Assembly (NCBI GenBank): GCA_026545225.1
Contig: CM048846.1
Coordinates: 36,467,501-36,531,500, forward strand
DNA length: 64,000 nucleotides
DNA from: Cornus controversa
Taxonomy: Eukaryota; Streptophyta; Magnoliopsida; Cornales; Cornaceae
Direction of reading: 5' to 3'
Positions 45,391 to 58,259 of this stretch are shown here, in pieces. Below the pieces are notes generated by a model, which worked only from the letters and a program-made list of their open reading frames with translations, did no database searches and was not told the origin of the DNA. The position numbers and the translations under genes were made by a program. How positions within the stretch are numbered: position 1 is the stretch's first letter; each line of letters opens with the position of its first letter.

Positions 45391-46824
45391 TGATAAGTGT
45401 TCAATTCTATGCATTTGAACCCTCTTTATTGCTTATGTTAGTTCTGTTTTTGCGTTTACCGAGATATGTTTATGCTACTTTTGTGTTTTTGATGTATTGC
45501 AGGTATTAGAGTAAATGGAGCAAATTTTGAAGCTATTTGCAGCTGAAGAGGAAAAATCAGAATTGCAGCCAAAGGCATCTCGATTAATCGAGATGTTGAT
45601 CTCGATTAATCGAAATCTCGATTGATCGAGATCTCATTTCGATTGATCGAAATCTCGATCAGTCGAGATCCAATCTCGATTGATCGTGATTCTGCAGAAC
45701 CCACTTGGCCACTTGCTCACCTGCTCTCCCACTTGCAAGAAAATCCCCCCTTTTGCACGACTTAGGGGGATTGTCTGACTTGATTAAGACCCTTGGGGAC
45801 CTTCTTGATACAAGGGATATATATATTGATATATATATATATATATATGGTGGGCCCCAAGGTTGAAAAGGAAGCCAAAAAGCACACAAAAAGGGATATA
45901 TCTCTCATATCTCAGATATCTCTCAATATACACATCAGACCATCAAGAAGAGAGACATTCGGGAGAGAGGAGAAGGAGCTGAACCAGACCAAGAAGCTTC
46001 ATCTTCTCCATCAATGGAAGGGTGCAAGGCAACCATGAGCAACTAACTTCCATACTTGGGTGTTGTTGAAGCCCTAGCCATGTAAACATGTTCCTTTTTG
46101 TAGCACTTGGGATTTGTAATTAAATGTTGATTATTTAGCCTCGTGACTATGTACACAAATACATTTCTTAAATATATTCATTTGATTTGGAATTTATTCT
46201 TGTCTTAGAGTAGATTTTGTCACTTGAATGCACAACATTTGCATATTCCACAATAAGTGCAAATGATGGCTAGATAATGGTGTTTAAATGAATGTGTGAT
46301 GTTAGTTTGTATAGACCATGCCAAGACAAGGTAGTTTGGATGCATGTAGTGTTCACTTAGAGAGTAGAGTAATTAGGTAGTTAGTTAGGTTGAAGAGCTA
46401 TGCTTGTTTAAGATGGATTATGATAGGTTAGCACACACATTGATCTTTTGATATGTCATTGAGGTCACAAGCCTAATGACATTGTTAGGCATTTAATTAA
46501 TGAATCCCATGCTTGCTACACTTATGAACATGTGAATGGCTAGTGGTGGAAACCAACCCTAGTTCTCTCTCCCAACTTTAAACTCTTTACTTTTATTATC
46601 ATTTCATTTATGCAATAGTGTATAAACAAAACTCAAAAACCTGTTTTTAGGATTAAAGTAGAATTAATCTTCCTTTAAGACAATTGCGACTAATCCTCGT
46701 GGGATCGATACCTTCTATATATAACCTTATCTACAAAGATTCGTGCTCTTGCGAGTGGTTAAATTATATTTTGATAAAATGGGCAAAATTAAGCTTACAA
46801 TATAATCACAGTTTAGCCGCATCA
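45391..46824 (+). repeat. 3' LTR of element C (1434 bp)
   Basis: Starts TGATAAGTGTTC after the polypurine tract, ends GCCGCATCA, and is followed by the TSD TTGTC and then Z RT sequence. Carries the palindrome cluster 45577-45691 and a longer AT microsatellite than the 5' copy. Confidence 0.94.
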
Positions 46825-48785
46825 TTGTCCACGAGGACCACCACAAACCTATCCAAGTAAGCCTTGAATATCTAGTTTATCAAATCAATGATGTTGTCGG
46901 TGCGTTCATCAGTCCAAATGGTATCATTAGAAACTCATACTGGCCATATCTAGTCCGAAAAGCTATCTTCAGAATATCCTCTTCCCTTACCATCAACTAG
47001 TAATATCCCGACCTTGAGTTGATCTTCAAAAAACAAGTTGAACCCTTGAGCTAATCAAACAAGTCACCTATCTTTGGCAAAAGATACTTGTTCTTAATCA
47101 TTACTTGGTTCAACTTATGGTAGTCTATGCATAACCATAAAAATTTGTCATTCTTTTTAAAAAATAGGACCGGAGCTTCATAAGACGATGTACTAGGTCG
47201 TACAAATCCCTTATCTAACAATTCTTGTAACTGATCTTTCAATTCCTTCAACTCCGCTGGTGTTATTAGGTACATTGCCATAGACATAGGCATAGTACCA
47301 GGAGCAAGATCAATGCTGAACACCACATCTCTCATCGGAGGTAACTTTGTCAAGTCCCCCGGAAATACATCCATAAACTCACTAACCACTGGTGGAAATC
47401 CTCCACTAGTCATAATTTCATGCTCCTCGACTAATAAGGTAGCTAGGAAATATCCAACCCCATCCCATACACCAGAACTAAGCAATGACGGAATGTAGAA
47501 ATTATCTCACTCTCCCACAAAGTGAAAGTAATCACCCTAAGGTGTGCACAGCCACTCTCCTACAGAGATAATCAATCGTGGCTCTAAATGTAGATAACCA
47601 GTCTATACCTAGAATGACATCAAAAGTGGTCATATCTAGTAACAAAAAGTCGAACACTAATCGACGCCCAGTAACCTTGATTTTGCAAGACCGACATACT
47701 CTATCCAGGGTAACCCTACCCCCAACAGGCGTATCAATGGACAATGGTGACTCACGTGATGACACCCTTAACCCCAAGGCACAAGCAAATGCAACAAATA
47801 TGAATGAATGTGATGCTTCTCAATCTATCAAAATCCTAGCCCACAAGCTAGAAACCAAAAAAATACCTCTGACCATTGACGATCCTAACACATCCTCTGT
47901 CGGAGCAAGCATGAATGCAAGGCCCTGTGTTTGCTGACCCTGCTGGCTAGTCCCTTGTAAGCCCAACTATTGACTAGAGGCAAGCGTAGAACCTCTCGCT
48001 ATTCAAGATCCCTAAACTAACTATACTGGCTGAGGTAGTGGTAGTACCCTAAAGCCAGACTGAACTGCAGCTATATGTACAGACCTCTACTGAGATACTG
48101 AACCACTCTGAGTCCCCTGCCTATGTGAGCAATTAACTTTTATATGTTTGAGCTCCTTATAATAGAAGCATACCCTTTCCCTTATTGTTCCTGTCATCCT
48201 CTTCAGCCACCGAGGCTCTGTCAATAACCTCATTGTAGGTCCTTAAACCTAGAATGGACACCCTTTTTCTAATAGAGGTTTTCAGCCCTTTCACGAACTT
48301 CTTCACTTTTAATTCCTCATTCATCACCATCTCTACGGAAAATTGAGACAAGGATGTAAACTTGGTATCGTACCCCATTACATCTAAGTCCCCTTGGACT
48401 AGATCCATAAACTCTTGCCTCATCTGGTCCCTCACCGAAGCCAAAAAGAACTTCTCGAAAAACAACCTCTTAAAGGTTTACATTCCATGGTCGTGGTGTT
48501 CTGGGTATCCCCAATAAATTGCTACCACCGATCCATTCCCCTAGCAAGTGAAGCACTGTCACTCTAACTTTCAAATCCTCATTGATTCCAAAAGCAACCA
48601 TGAGCGTGTGAATCTGGTCAATCCAACTCTCTACCGCAAGTGGATCACATGCACCATCAAAGGTGGGTGGCTTAAATTTCACATACTCTTTCATAGCCAC
48701 CATTTACTGCCTCAAGGCAAGCCTAGGTAATTCCTGAACCTCTTCTTCTCTAGCTTCCCTAGGTTGAAGTTTGGGCAAATTTTAG
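46825..48785 (-). pseudogene. gag-pol: Gag, protease and RT N-terminal part of element Z
   Basis: Minus-strand order: gag N-terminus (VKFKPPTFDGACDPLAVESW, 48470-48710), gag core (48157-48465), protease region with FDVILGIDWL (47532-47777), RT start (FMDVFPGDL, 47400) through CIDYHKLNQ (about 47110) to DRFVVVLVDN at the break with C. The normally catalytic FVDD reads LVDN. Frameshifts and stops separate the blocks. It is homologous to Y but much more diverged. Upstream of gag, the primer site and LTR end are missing, so a deletion joins gag to LTR interior near 48785. Confidence 0.88.
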
Positions 48786-51700
48786 AGCATGCTGTGAATA
48801 GTGACTTTGCATCAAAGTTTCAATGCATCAAACAAGTATCAAGCATGTATGGACCAAAATTTACTCTTGGTACTTTGACATTATAAAATCCTACAGGTTT
48901 TGCGATGGATCGAAAAGGGCATTTCGTTGCATCAAAGTGCCCAGATTTCGCAACTATGCACATGGTCATTTTTGACATTCTAAGTCCTTTCTACCAACAT
49001 AATCCATTATTAAAACCTCCAAATCATACAAGAAAGGAGTCTACATCATTAACCAATTCTAAATCATACTCATAATTAAATCATACACCAATATAAGTCA
49101 TTCTCCATCGTAAACATATTCTAATTCATATTGAAAACGTCAATCACTACATTAGTCCATTAAATGAAACTAGATACTCTTAACAAGCATTACATAAACA
49201 AGTCTATTGTGTTATCATATTTAACAAGCTCATAATCCAAGCATACACCCAAGTTAAATTTGTCCAAAGTATAACTACAACTCAAAATGAAGTCTCATGC
49301 CACAAGCAGGCATGAATAGCCAAAATATGTACAATATCCAAAATATAGTGAAATGTTGCTAGAACTCCACTTGGACACTCATGTCCCATCTATCATCGAC
49401 GCCTTATCTATAAAAAGAGTTTGGAAAAAAGGGGTGAGCACCACGATGGCTCAGTAGAGATACCCTAAGGAGTCTAATCACTACCTCTGCAACTGGTACT
49501 ATAAGTCCCCTAACTGACTTCGTATTCAGCAATACCTGCAAAACCTGAGAGGGGTGAGCTCAAAGGCCCAACAAGGTATGTAGAACCATACTATCACTGC
49601 TGCAGCAGGTCGATCCTCACATATTCTCAAAAATATACGTGCACTTAAATATATCACAATATTTAATATCATGCTTCTCCTAGCATGCATGAACCAACAA
49701 TGTACATGACAATTCTAACACATATGAACATGTAAAATTTACCACATATGATTTTCAAAATCATTTCCATCATGCTCGAAAATAGTAAAAATCCAACATC
49801 AATATGTATGAAGAACATAAGTATCCACGCATTTACATGACCAATATAAATGAATCACTACGTCATATACTCTATAAGTAGTAAATCTCAAATGTAATAT
49901 GAATGCTTTTTAAACCGTACAACATGCTTAACAATTAATCATATAAGCATAAAGATATTTACACCTTCTTCGATTCTACTCCGACGATCATGTGGTGTTG
50001 GGCCACTCTAACGACACCAAAGTGTTGGTCAACTCTGACGTCACTCGTGTGATAGGACAACTCCAATGGTCACACAAATCAAGGTATTCGTAGTTAATGA
50101 TCTAACTAAATTGTGTAGTAATTCATGAGATACTACAACATGCACACATATACGATGATATAACATGCTAGCAAGTGAGTAAAATAATAACGTCAATCTT
50201 CATTCCCAGTTATAGTCATATGATCAAGCAATAACAGATTAAGCGAATTTCAACTCTGGTATTCAAGAAATTAATCATATTTTACTCCATCATTTTCAAT
50301 AAAATATAAGCTACAATTTAAGCATATAATTTCGGGCGTTGTCCGTAGTTCCGTGCATTTACCGAAATAAATCACGTAGAATCCGTGCACTTACAAAAGT
50401 AAGTCACGTAGATTCCGTACACTTACACAAGGTAAGTCACGTAAATTTTGTGCAGTTGTTAAAACAAGTCACATAGCACTGCCAGTTTTACGGGCTACCA
50501 ACCCGATGGAATCCGACACCACTTGGTCAAGTTTGCGACACTTTTCCCTTTATTTTCTGGCACAACCCCATCAACCAAAATAATGTCCAAGCAACAATTT
50601 CTCCAACAATCCCATATACCCATATATGTCAATTCCTGCATATGAGTCATATATGCTTACAATCCTCTAATCTAGCATATATTATTCATGCTTTTCACTC
50701 AACACATGCATGTATTACAGGTAACTAGCATGCATCCCACTCACATCTCTGACACATACCCCCATACATGCCAAATCCGGCATATAAGACACATATATAC
50801 ATAAGCTAGAATAAATGTAATCATACTCCCATTCAATGCACACACTAGTTACAGATACTTAACGTGTATTCAGTTCTACATAGATCCATATATAATCACG
50901 TGTATGTCATTTACCACTCTTATATGCAATGTGGATGCATATACACTTAGCATATTATTTCCATGCTCATTAATACTAAAAAGAAGTATATGGCATATCT
51001 CCTGTCACAACATACTACATATAGCCCATATATGTATTACACATGCATATTATACCACCCATGCATACAACTTCAAAATTAGCATACTTTACTCATGTCT
51101 CACCCAATACATACATTTAGAACATAGAAACAACATGCATTCAACAACTACATTCCCACATATAAACACATATATGTCACATCCTGCATATAATCACATA
51201 TACATGTATATTAGCATAAATATAATCATGCTATCACTTCAATCATGCATTTACTACGAGCAACCAGCATGTATTCTTACAATCATATATAATCACAAAA
51301 TTATATATTTATCCTGTCACCAATATATGTAATAAAAACATATAAAACACTTGTCATATTTCATGCTTTTCAAATGCCCTTCAATGCTATAATCAATTTA
51401 ACATGCATTTCTACCCCTGCACCAGATATACATTTAATCCATGCATAACAGTCACATATGCATACAAGATATCACTTAGCCAAACAAATCTAACTTAGCA
51501 TACTTACATGTGCTCAATTTATACATGTGCATATAACAATGCAAATCAGCATCTAAATATATACAATATCCACCTGTACATACATATATATAAGCACCTA
51601 TATATATATATACACATACCACATATGATCAAATTATGAACATATGTAAATTACCCAACGCAAGTAAAATATAGGTAAGAGATAGAAGCAAGAATCAACT

Positions 51701-53007
51701 TGCCTTAGGTCCCGCTTTTGATGAGTCTATGCCTGTAAAACGGCCTATACCAAGCCCGGTCCAATCCCGTTCCCAAGCCCACACAATAATCCTATGAACC
51801 ATCTTCAATGTCCAAGCCCAAATAATTAAACCCACCAAGGTAGTCCAAACCATACATCAACCAAAACCAACCTGTTGAATTCACACCAAACAGCCAAAAA
51901 AAACACCACTGCCGGACAAATGCCACCGTATCATGGCCGAACCCAGCATACACCACTGGCCACCATCACCAACAGCCCCTAATTAGCCATTCTCACCCAT
52001 GTCGTGAAATCATTCCTTCGACATGAACAAAACCCCCAAGCAGTCACAACTAAAGCCACCGTGAACCACTACGGGTAGCCGAAATCATCAACCACCCTAC
52101 AGCCACAACCGGCCACCCTTACTCGGCACAACCACAGCTGACCATCATAGCTACCAACCAAACTGAGAGCCCACAAACCAGCCCTTCGGCACCGCTATGG
52201 AGTACACCCATGATCGAACCAAACGCACTCCAGCTGCATTTTCGCCTTGCACGAACCCACCGTCCAGCCATACTAAATTGAAACACCACCACTTGCCGCC
52301 GTGAACAAAACCCACACCAGAACCACCCGAAAACCAAAGGGCCACCAACCACGGCCATGAAAGCCACTCCCAACTACTGTCGAGCTAAACCAGACAGCCA
52401 CTATGGTCACACCCGAGTTCATCGTCGAAGCTACCGTGGGCGAACCCAGCCAAACAGAGCCTCGCCGACCACCACCTCGGAACCCACCTGCTGAAGCAAC
52501 ACCAAAAGCCTCAAAATTAAACCCATTTGAGGGCCAACACCGACCCACTGACGGCCGAACCACCAAGCACTGTCGCTACCAGCCACAGCCAAATAAACCT
52601 GTCAACACCCACCACAGACCCAGCGATCCAGCTGGCCGAACCCACCTGTCGAAGACCCTCACAGCCAACCACCACCGAAGCTCACACATCACCAGCTGAA
52701 CCTCCACTGTCGAACCACCCAAAACGATTATCCCAAGTCGCGAACCAGTTATGCACACCACCGTCGGACCGTCATCCTCCAACTCTCAAGCCACCGTGAA
52801 CAGCCGGTAGCCACAGCCACTGTCGGCGCCGGAATCAGCTCCTCCTCTTTCTCTCCTTCGGTTTCTCTCTCTCCCGATTTCTCTCTCTTTTCTCCTTTTC
52901 TTTTCTTTCTTTTCCTTTTGTTTTTCCTTTTCTTTCCCTTCTTCTCTTCCTCCTTCTCGGTTGACCACTCATTTCTCTTATCTTCTATCCTTTCTTTATA
53001 CACCACA
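48786..53007 (-). repeat. 5' LTR of element Z, larger part
   Basis: Non-coding LTR sequence in antisense, matching parts of Y's LTR (for example about 49370-49460 and 49980-50080). It holds decayed palindrome units near 48820-48960, stem-loops at 49993-50075, long A/T-rich stretches with ATGCATATA-type motifs (49600-51650), a CCA-rich stretch (51700-52830) and a CT-rich tract (52845-52960). Solo LTR S interrupts it at 53007; it resumes at 57309. The end next to gag is truncated. The small frames across 52100-52800 are composition artefacts. Confidence 0.78.
49993..50075 (-). repeat. Stem-loop array in the Z LTR
   Basis: TGGTGT/ACACCA (49993-49998/50014-50019) has a 15-nt loop. GTGTGAT/GTCACAC (50047-50053/50069-50075, one T-G pair) also has a 15-nt loop, with ACAACTCC as in Y read in antisense. 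A weaker AGTG/CACT pair lies between them. Stem sequences differ from those of Y. Confidence 0.75.
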
Positions 53008-53181
53008 TGTGACGCCCCAATTCCCAAGGCCCGGAAATCGAGGTGTGAACCCCGTGAGATCACCCTCATGACATAACCATCACTTGATCATATAACCTCA
53101 AGTTTCTATTATTTTCACAAAAATTGGGCATGACCCATTCTAATAAATCGGATCCTGGCATGTTATACCTGCTTTAAATTC

Positions 53182-53269
53182 AAATGGACACTTCTGGGCA
53201 CGTGTCCCCCCAGCATTTATATCTAACAATAAAAATGGACACTTCTGGGCACGTGTCCCCCCAGCATTT
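53182..53269 (-). repeat. Duplicated 37-bp unit with CACGTG in S
   Basis: Two copies (53182-53218 and 53233-53269) of a unit with GGACAC..GTGTCC inverted arms enclosing GGGCACGTG. CACGTG falls at 53199-53204 and 53250-53255, 51 bp apart, and matches the plant G-box. Near the 3' end of the LTR in its own sense. Confidence 0.8.
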
Positions 53270-54022
53270 CTACAACATGCATAATACAATAAAAAATATA
53301 CATGTCTCAGTCCTTGAATGTTCGTATTATATACATACATCACATCAATAAAATACAACTGAAGGAACTGAATCAACATAATCATTCCATACATTTAATC
53401 CAAATGTAATGCATCCATCTAAATCGTGGACATAAATCAGATTCTAAGGAATCTAGACACTACCTCTGCAACCGGTGTTGTCAATCCCCTAACTAACTCC
53501 GTAATCAGCAATACCTGCAAAACCTGGGAGGGGGTGAGCTCAAAGGCCAACAAGGTATGTAGAACCATACTATCACCGCTGCAGCAAGTCGATACTCACA
53601 TATTCTTAAAAATATACATGCACTTAAATATATCACAATATTTAAGACTATGCTCCTCCTAGCATGCATGAACCAACAATGTATATGGCTACTCTAGCAC
53701 ATATGAACATACCGAATCTACTGCACATGACTTATAAAAATCATTTAGAACATGCTCAAAAGTAATACACAGCCAACATCAATATGTATACAGAACATAT
53801 AGGTCAAAACATTTACATAACAATGTAAATCAACAACCACATCTCCTACTCATCAAGTAGCACATCTCAAATGCAATATAGATGCATTTAAACAGAAAAA
53901 CATGCTTAACAGATAAACACATAAGCATAAAGGTATTTTCACCTTGCACGGTCATAATCCGATACATAATACAAGCATCATGGCTTGCACATACTCTCGC
54001 TCTCGGCCCTCATCCGATATCC

Positions 54023-54430
54023 CACATGATTGGCCCGCTCCGAGGATCATGTGACCTAGGACAACTCCGATAACCATCCTATGACCTAGACCACTCCGAA
54101 AGGTCATTCTACCATGGCAATGTATAGGATTACCATTATGTGAGGGGACAGCTCCGAGGCTCACATTCGTTGGACATAATCCATTTCCAGGCATTAAGCC
54201 TGTGCATGGCAGGTCCACTATGAGGGCCATACTTCTTGGACATACTCCGATGGCAATATATTGCTTTGCCAAATTGTGAGGGGGCAACTCCGAAACACAT
54301 TAACATTGGACACACTCCGATTTTAGGCCTAAGGCCTTTGCATGGCGGGTCCACTCCGAGGGCCATACGTAGTGGATAATTATGCCACTTCTCGTGACAC
54401 GATTGGACCACTCCGAAGTCCCGTGTACCT
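54023..54430 (-). repeat. Stem-loop array in S
   Basis: Clear hairpins: CACATGAT/ATCATGTG (54023-54030/54046-54053, loop 15), ATGACCT/AGGTCAT (54081-54087/54101-54107, loop 13), ATGTGAG/CTCACAT (54138-54144/54160-54166, loop 15). ATGGC/GCCAT pairs lie near 54206-54230 and 54342-54366, and ACACG/CGTGT near 54397-54425. Loops carry CTCCGA, the antisense of CGGAG in Y, and the order of stems mirrors Y. Confidence 0.85.
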
Positions 54431-56984
54431 CGTTTTGCATTAATTTTCCCGCAACCTCCTATATATGCAATGTGGATGCATACGTAATCAAGCATTTTAT
54501 TTTATGCTACCCCAATGCACCAGCTAGTATATAAGTACTTAGCATGCATTTCTCTCTACCTAAACCCACATATAACCACGTATGTGTCATTTCCCTCTCA
54601 TATATGCAATATGGATGCATATATACATAGCATAATACTTTCATGCATCAATCCATGCTTATGAATACTAAAAAGAAGTACTTAGCATGCTTTTCATCAT
54701 GTTCCAACACATATAGCACATACATGTTCAGAACCCACATAATACCTCATATATGCAAACAACTTCAACTTAGCACATTTTTATTATGCTATAACCAATG
54801 CACACATTCGATATATAAATAAAGCTAGCACGCATCTCATATCCATGTTACCACATATAAACACATGTATGTCATATCCTGCGTATAGTCACATATGCAT
54901 GTATACTAGCATAAATATAACCATGCTCTCACTCAAGACATGCATTTACTACAAGTAACTAGCATGCTTTCCATTCACAATATATAACCACATATATATT
55001 CCGTCACCATATATGTATTAAGAACATATCAAACACTTAGCACATTTCTTGCTTTTCAAATGCTCGCCAAAGCCATGTTCATATATATAGCATGCATTTC
55101 AACTACTACCACAAATATATAATCACATATATATTTAACACCATGCATAAAAGTCACATATGCATACAAGACAACACATAGCCAAACATGTATTATTTAG
55201 CATACTTTTCATAGACTTTAATCTATGCCATACATGCATATCACAATGCAAAGAAGCATTTAAATTTAACATGTTTTCATATCTCAAATATATATATATA
55301 TATACACTCATATATATATATATATATATATACTCACATCCTACGTATATACTCACATTCACAACACCCACATATATATATATATATATAAATGCACATA
55401 TATATATATATGCCACCTATGATCAAATTAAGGGACATAGGTAAATTAATCAACATAACAAAAATATTTGTAAGAGATAGAGGCAAGAATCAACTTGCCT
55501 TAAGTCCCATTTTTACTAAGCCCGTGCTTGCCAAGCAGTCCAAAGTCAATCCCGGTCCAGTTTGGCGTCAAAGCCCATGCAAACCATCCACTTTCTTCTT
55601 TCCAATTCTCATGATTGGTCCAACCCAAATCATGAATCCAAACCATAAATCAAATTCAGGGTCCAATTTAATTGCAAGCTAAATTCAAAACCCTATTTGA
55701 TCCGATTCACTTTCAATTGCTAAATCCATTTAACTAGGTAGCCCAACCCATCCTCAAGTCCATTTCAAGATTAAACCATTCCAACCCAGTTTTTTCATCA
55801 ATTGGAAGCCAAACCCAAATCCTCAGGCCCAACTTTATATTCAACCCTTCACCAATTCAAATCCAACCCATTAAATTTACTTGGTCCAATTCATGGAGGC
55901 CCAATTTGTATTTACTTGGCCCAAATTTCTAAACCCATTATCAATCCAAACATCAAGACCATCACCATGGCCTGCTACCCAACTCCACCACTGAACCCAG
56001 CCAACAACCACCACAGCCTCTCTCTCTCTCTAGCCGTGAATGCCCAAAACCACCTTTGTCGTCCACCATGGCAGCCCATGCCACGGCCAAGCCGTGACCC
56101 TCACTGCTGGCACACCGTCGAACAACCACCGCTATGAAGCTAAAGTTCCACCACCATCCAACCGTGAGCCACCAACTGAACTCACCAAGTGAACCAACCC
56201 CTCACAGCTCACGCGCACAACCGAAGCTCTTCCACAAGCAACCCATGAGGAGGACCCATTTTCTTATCGGAATATTCTCCCAAAATAGCCTCATCGTGGT
56301 TGCCATAGAGTCCAGCCGAGCACCCAAAACAACCACTACCCAGCCGTACAGTCAACTCCAAACGCCGCCTCACTCCGCCGCTGATAAAGCCATCAGCCAC
56401 CGCCCGAAACCCAGCCGAATCATAAACCCCGGAGCCTCTAAAATAGGTTATCCGAACAGCCATAAGGAGCCATCCTTGGACCACCCGAAGCCGTCGAACA
56501 GGCAGCCCAAGCCACTGCCGAGCACGACCACCATGGCAGCCATCTCCAGAACCACCGAACCAAACCAGCTTCATCACCGTCCATGAGCCGCTGCGAAATG
56601 GTCCGTAAATTCCTCATTGAAACCACTCAAAACTAACCCAAAATTGGACCACCAACAGCCCATCTAGCTCCGACCAAGGTCCACCGTGGAGCACACCACT
56701 GAGCCTAGCAACTGTCATGTCCTCGCTGTCATGGCTAGCACCGAAACCGACTGCTCTCTCTCCCGATTTCCCTTTCTCTCTCTAAAAATCACAGTCTCTC
56801 TCTCTTCCTTCTTCCTTTTCTTTTTCTTTCTTTTCTTTTCTTTTTCTTTTTTTTTTCTTTTCTCTTTTCTTGCTTTCTACTTCAGCCGACCCACGTGGGT
56901 CTCTCTCTCCCTTTAATTTTTTTGAATCTTCATACACCACACACTCTCACCCACATGGTTATACATTATATACATATAACATAG

Positions 56985-57020
<36 letters not shown>

Positions 57021-57308
57021 AAATCAGCCCATGTGCAATTAAATAAAGCACATGTATATGTACAAACATATTTCACATATACATATTACACTACATACAC
57101 ATACCTTCACATGTATTTATAATTTAATTTAAATACACTCACCACAACTATATATATATATATATAACTACGTCCTCTATCAATATATATATAATTCCAT
57201 ATATATATATATATGTATATCCACATTCTTTTCGAATTTATTTATTCGAAAAAACTAATTTTGGTCAAAATTCACCCAGAACCGGTCAAAATTATTCTGG
57301 TCCTTACA

Positions 57309-57675
57309 CCACATATTATTTATGTATATAATATGTGTATATACTACCATACATGCATATATACATACTTATATACATGACAACCACATAATTGTATATG
57401 TGCACCACCATTCCCTTATAATTGCATATAAGCCCACAATATATTTATGAGTTAATATAAATATACCCACCATAACTATATATATATATATATCCCCATA
57501 TACATATATATATATAACTACATCCTCCACCTCCATATATATACAATTCCAATTATATATATATATATATATATGTATCCACATCTTTCTGAATTTAATT
57601 TATTTGAAATATATATATATATAAATCAAGTCAAAATTCACCCAGAACTGGTCAAAATTAATCTGGGTCATTACA
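57309..57675 (-). repeat. 5' LTR of element Z, outer end
   Basis: Continues Z's LTR after S and ends TCATTACA, the antisense of the TGTAATGACC start. It resembles the outer end of S (ACCCAGAACYGGTCAAAATT in both). Includes AT microsatellites at 57478-57492 and 57556-57576. Confidence 0.85.
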
Positions 57676-57996
57676 CGTGATATGATGCCCCATAGTTAGT
57701 TCGATTGACCATTGATTGTGAAGTTAGTGGTGAAATCAATTACCCTCGACTTATGTTATATTCTCTACACTCCTTAGTTTTTCTTACTTTTGTTCAATTT
57801 CTTCATTAGCTAATTTACTATTAAAAATTAGAATTTATTTCTTTTAAATTTAATTAGAATTAGTCCTAATAATTTAACTCAGTCTGACCACAGTCCCTGA
57901 GGTTCGACACCCCTTTCGATAGCCCTATTCTGCAAATAATTCGTTCTATTGCGAAGTGTGGTAATTATAATTTGAGACGTACTCACACACGAATCA
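57676..57996 (+). repeat. 5' LTR remnant of element E (last 321 bp)
   Basis: Starts CGTGATATGATGCCCC directly after Z and ends ACACGAATCA. Aligns base for base in length with 63625-63945. Confidence 0.92.
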
Positions 57997-58001
57997 ATTT
58001 T

Positions 58002-58019
58002 TGGCGCCGCTGTCGGGAA
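58002..58019 (+). promoter_or_regulatory. tRNA-Asp primer-binding site of element E (mutated)
   Basis: TGGCGCCGCTGTCGGGAA; three mismatches to the perfect site of B, one of them (GCCGG to GTCGG) shared with D. Confidence 0.87.
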
Positions 58020-58259
58020 CTGTCTATTTGATTGTTTGGATTTTTAGAATTAGTTCTAATTGGATTTTCAGTTTAGAAATGTTTTTTTTTTTTAATTTTG
58101 TTTTTATTTTTTTTTCAAATACTAATTTGTTTTGTTTTATTTTTTTTTAGTTTTGATTTTTTATTTTTTTTACTAATCTAATTTATTTTTATTTTTTATT
58201 TTATTTTTCGGTACTTCAATCACCATACCATTAAGCAAGAGGAAGAGATTATTGACATC

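Larger units (their letters stand above)
33967..46824 (+). mobile_element. Element C: full-domain Athila-type retrotransposon with a replaced leader
   Basis: LTRs 33967-35374 (1408 bp) and 45391-46824 (1434 bp) are flanked by the TSD TTGTC (33962-33966, 46825-46829). Gag, protease, RT, RNase H, integrase and ORF3 are all recognisable in one frame each. It is a different family from A/B/D/E: its LTR and spacers do not align with theirs, although the proteins do. The primer-binding site is absent, and 35375-35472 is instead a near-copy of the 98 bp that follow the 3' LTR (46825-46922). Confidence 0.95.
53008..57308 (-). mobile_element. Element S: solo Tekay-type LTR (4301 bp)
   Basis: Ends as written are TGTGACGCCCC and TGGTCCTTACA, and the TSD CCACA lies on both sides (53003-53007, 57309-57313), with Z LTR sequence resuming after it. 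No internal region is present, so it is the product of LTR-LTR recombination. It contains a duplicated 37-bp unit (53182-53269), the stem-loop array (54023-54430), a CT-rich tract (56750-56870) and AT microsatellites (55285-55410, 56988-57018). Frames inside it, such as 56134-56586, have only the CCA-rich bias and no recognised domain. Confidence 0.9.
5673..57675 (-). mobile_element. Element Z: decayed Tekay-type retrotransposon split by four insertions
   Basis: Four minus-strand pieces belong together: 5673-5690, 33446-33966, 46825-53007 and 57309-57675. Removing the inserted elements and one TSD copy each restores continuous RT sequence and a continuous 5' LTR. Read on the minus strand the order is 5' LTR, gag, protease, RT, start of RNase H; the rest lies left of the window. 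Its LTR ends ..TCATTACA at 57675 and is followed directly by the middle of E's 5' LTR, so Z inserted into E. Bases 57676-57680 (CGTGA) would be its TSD. Confidence 0.85.

Noticed and set aside
52403..52799. Pro/Thr/His-rich frames of up to 98 codons, with similar ones at 55802-56586
   Set aside because: CCA/ACC-biased LTR sequence open in several frames on both strands; no conserved domain and inside Tekay LTRs.
55160..55444. Tyr/Ile-rich frame of 94 codons
   Set aside because: Encoded by an (AT)n microsatellite.
57676..57996. E's 5' LTR as a deletion-truncated LTR
   Set aside because: The remnant begins exactly where Z's LTR ends in TTACA and matches the last 321 bp of the 3' LTR, so insertion of Z explains it better than deletion.
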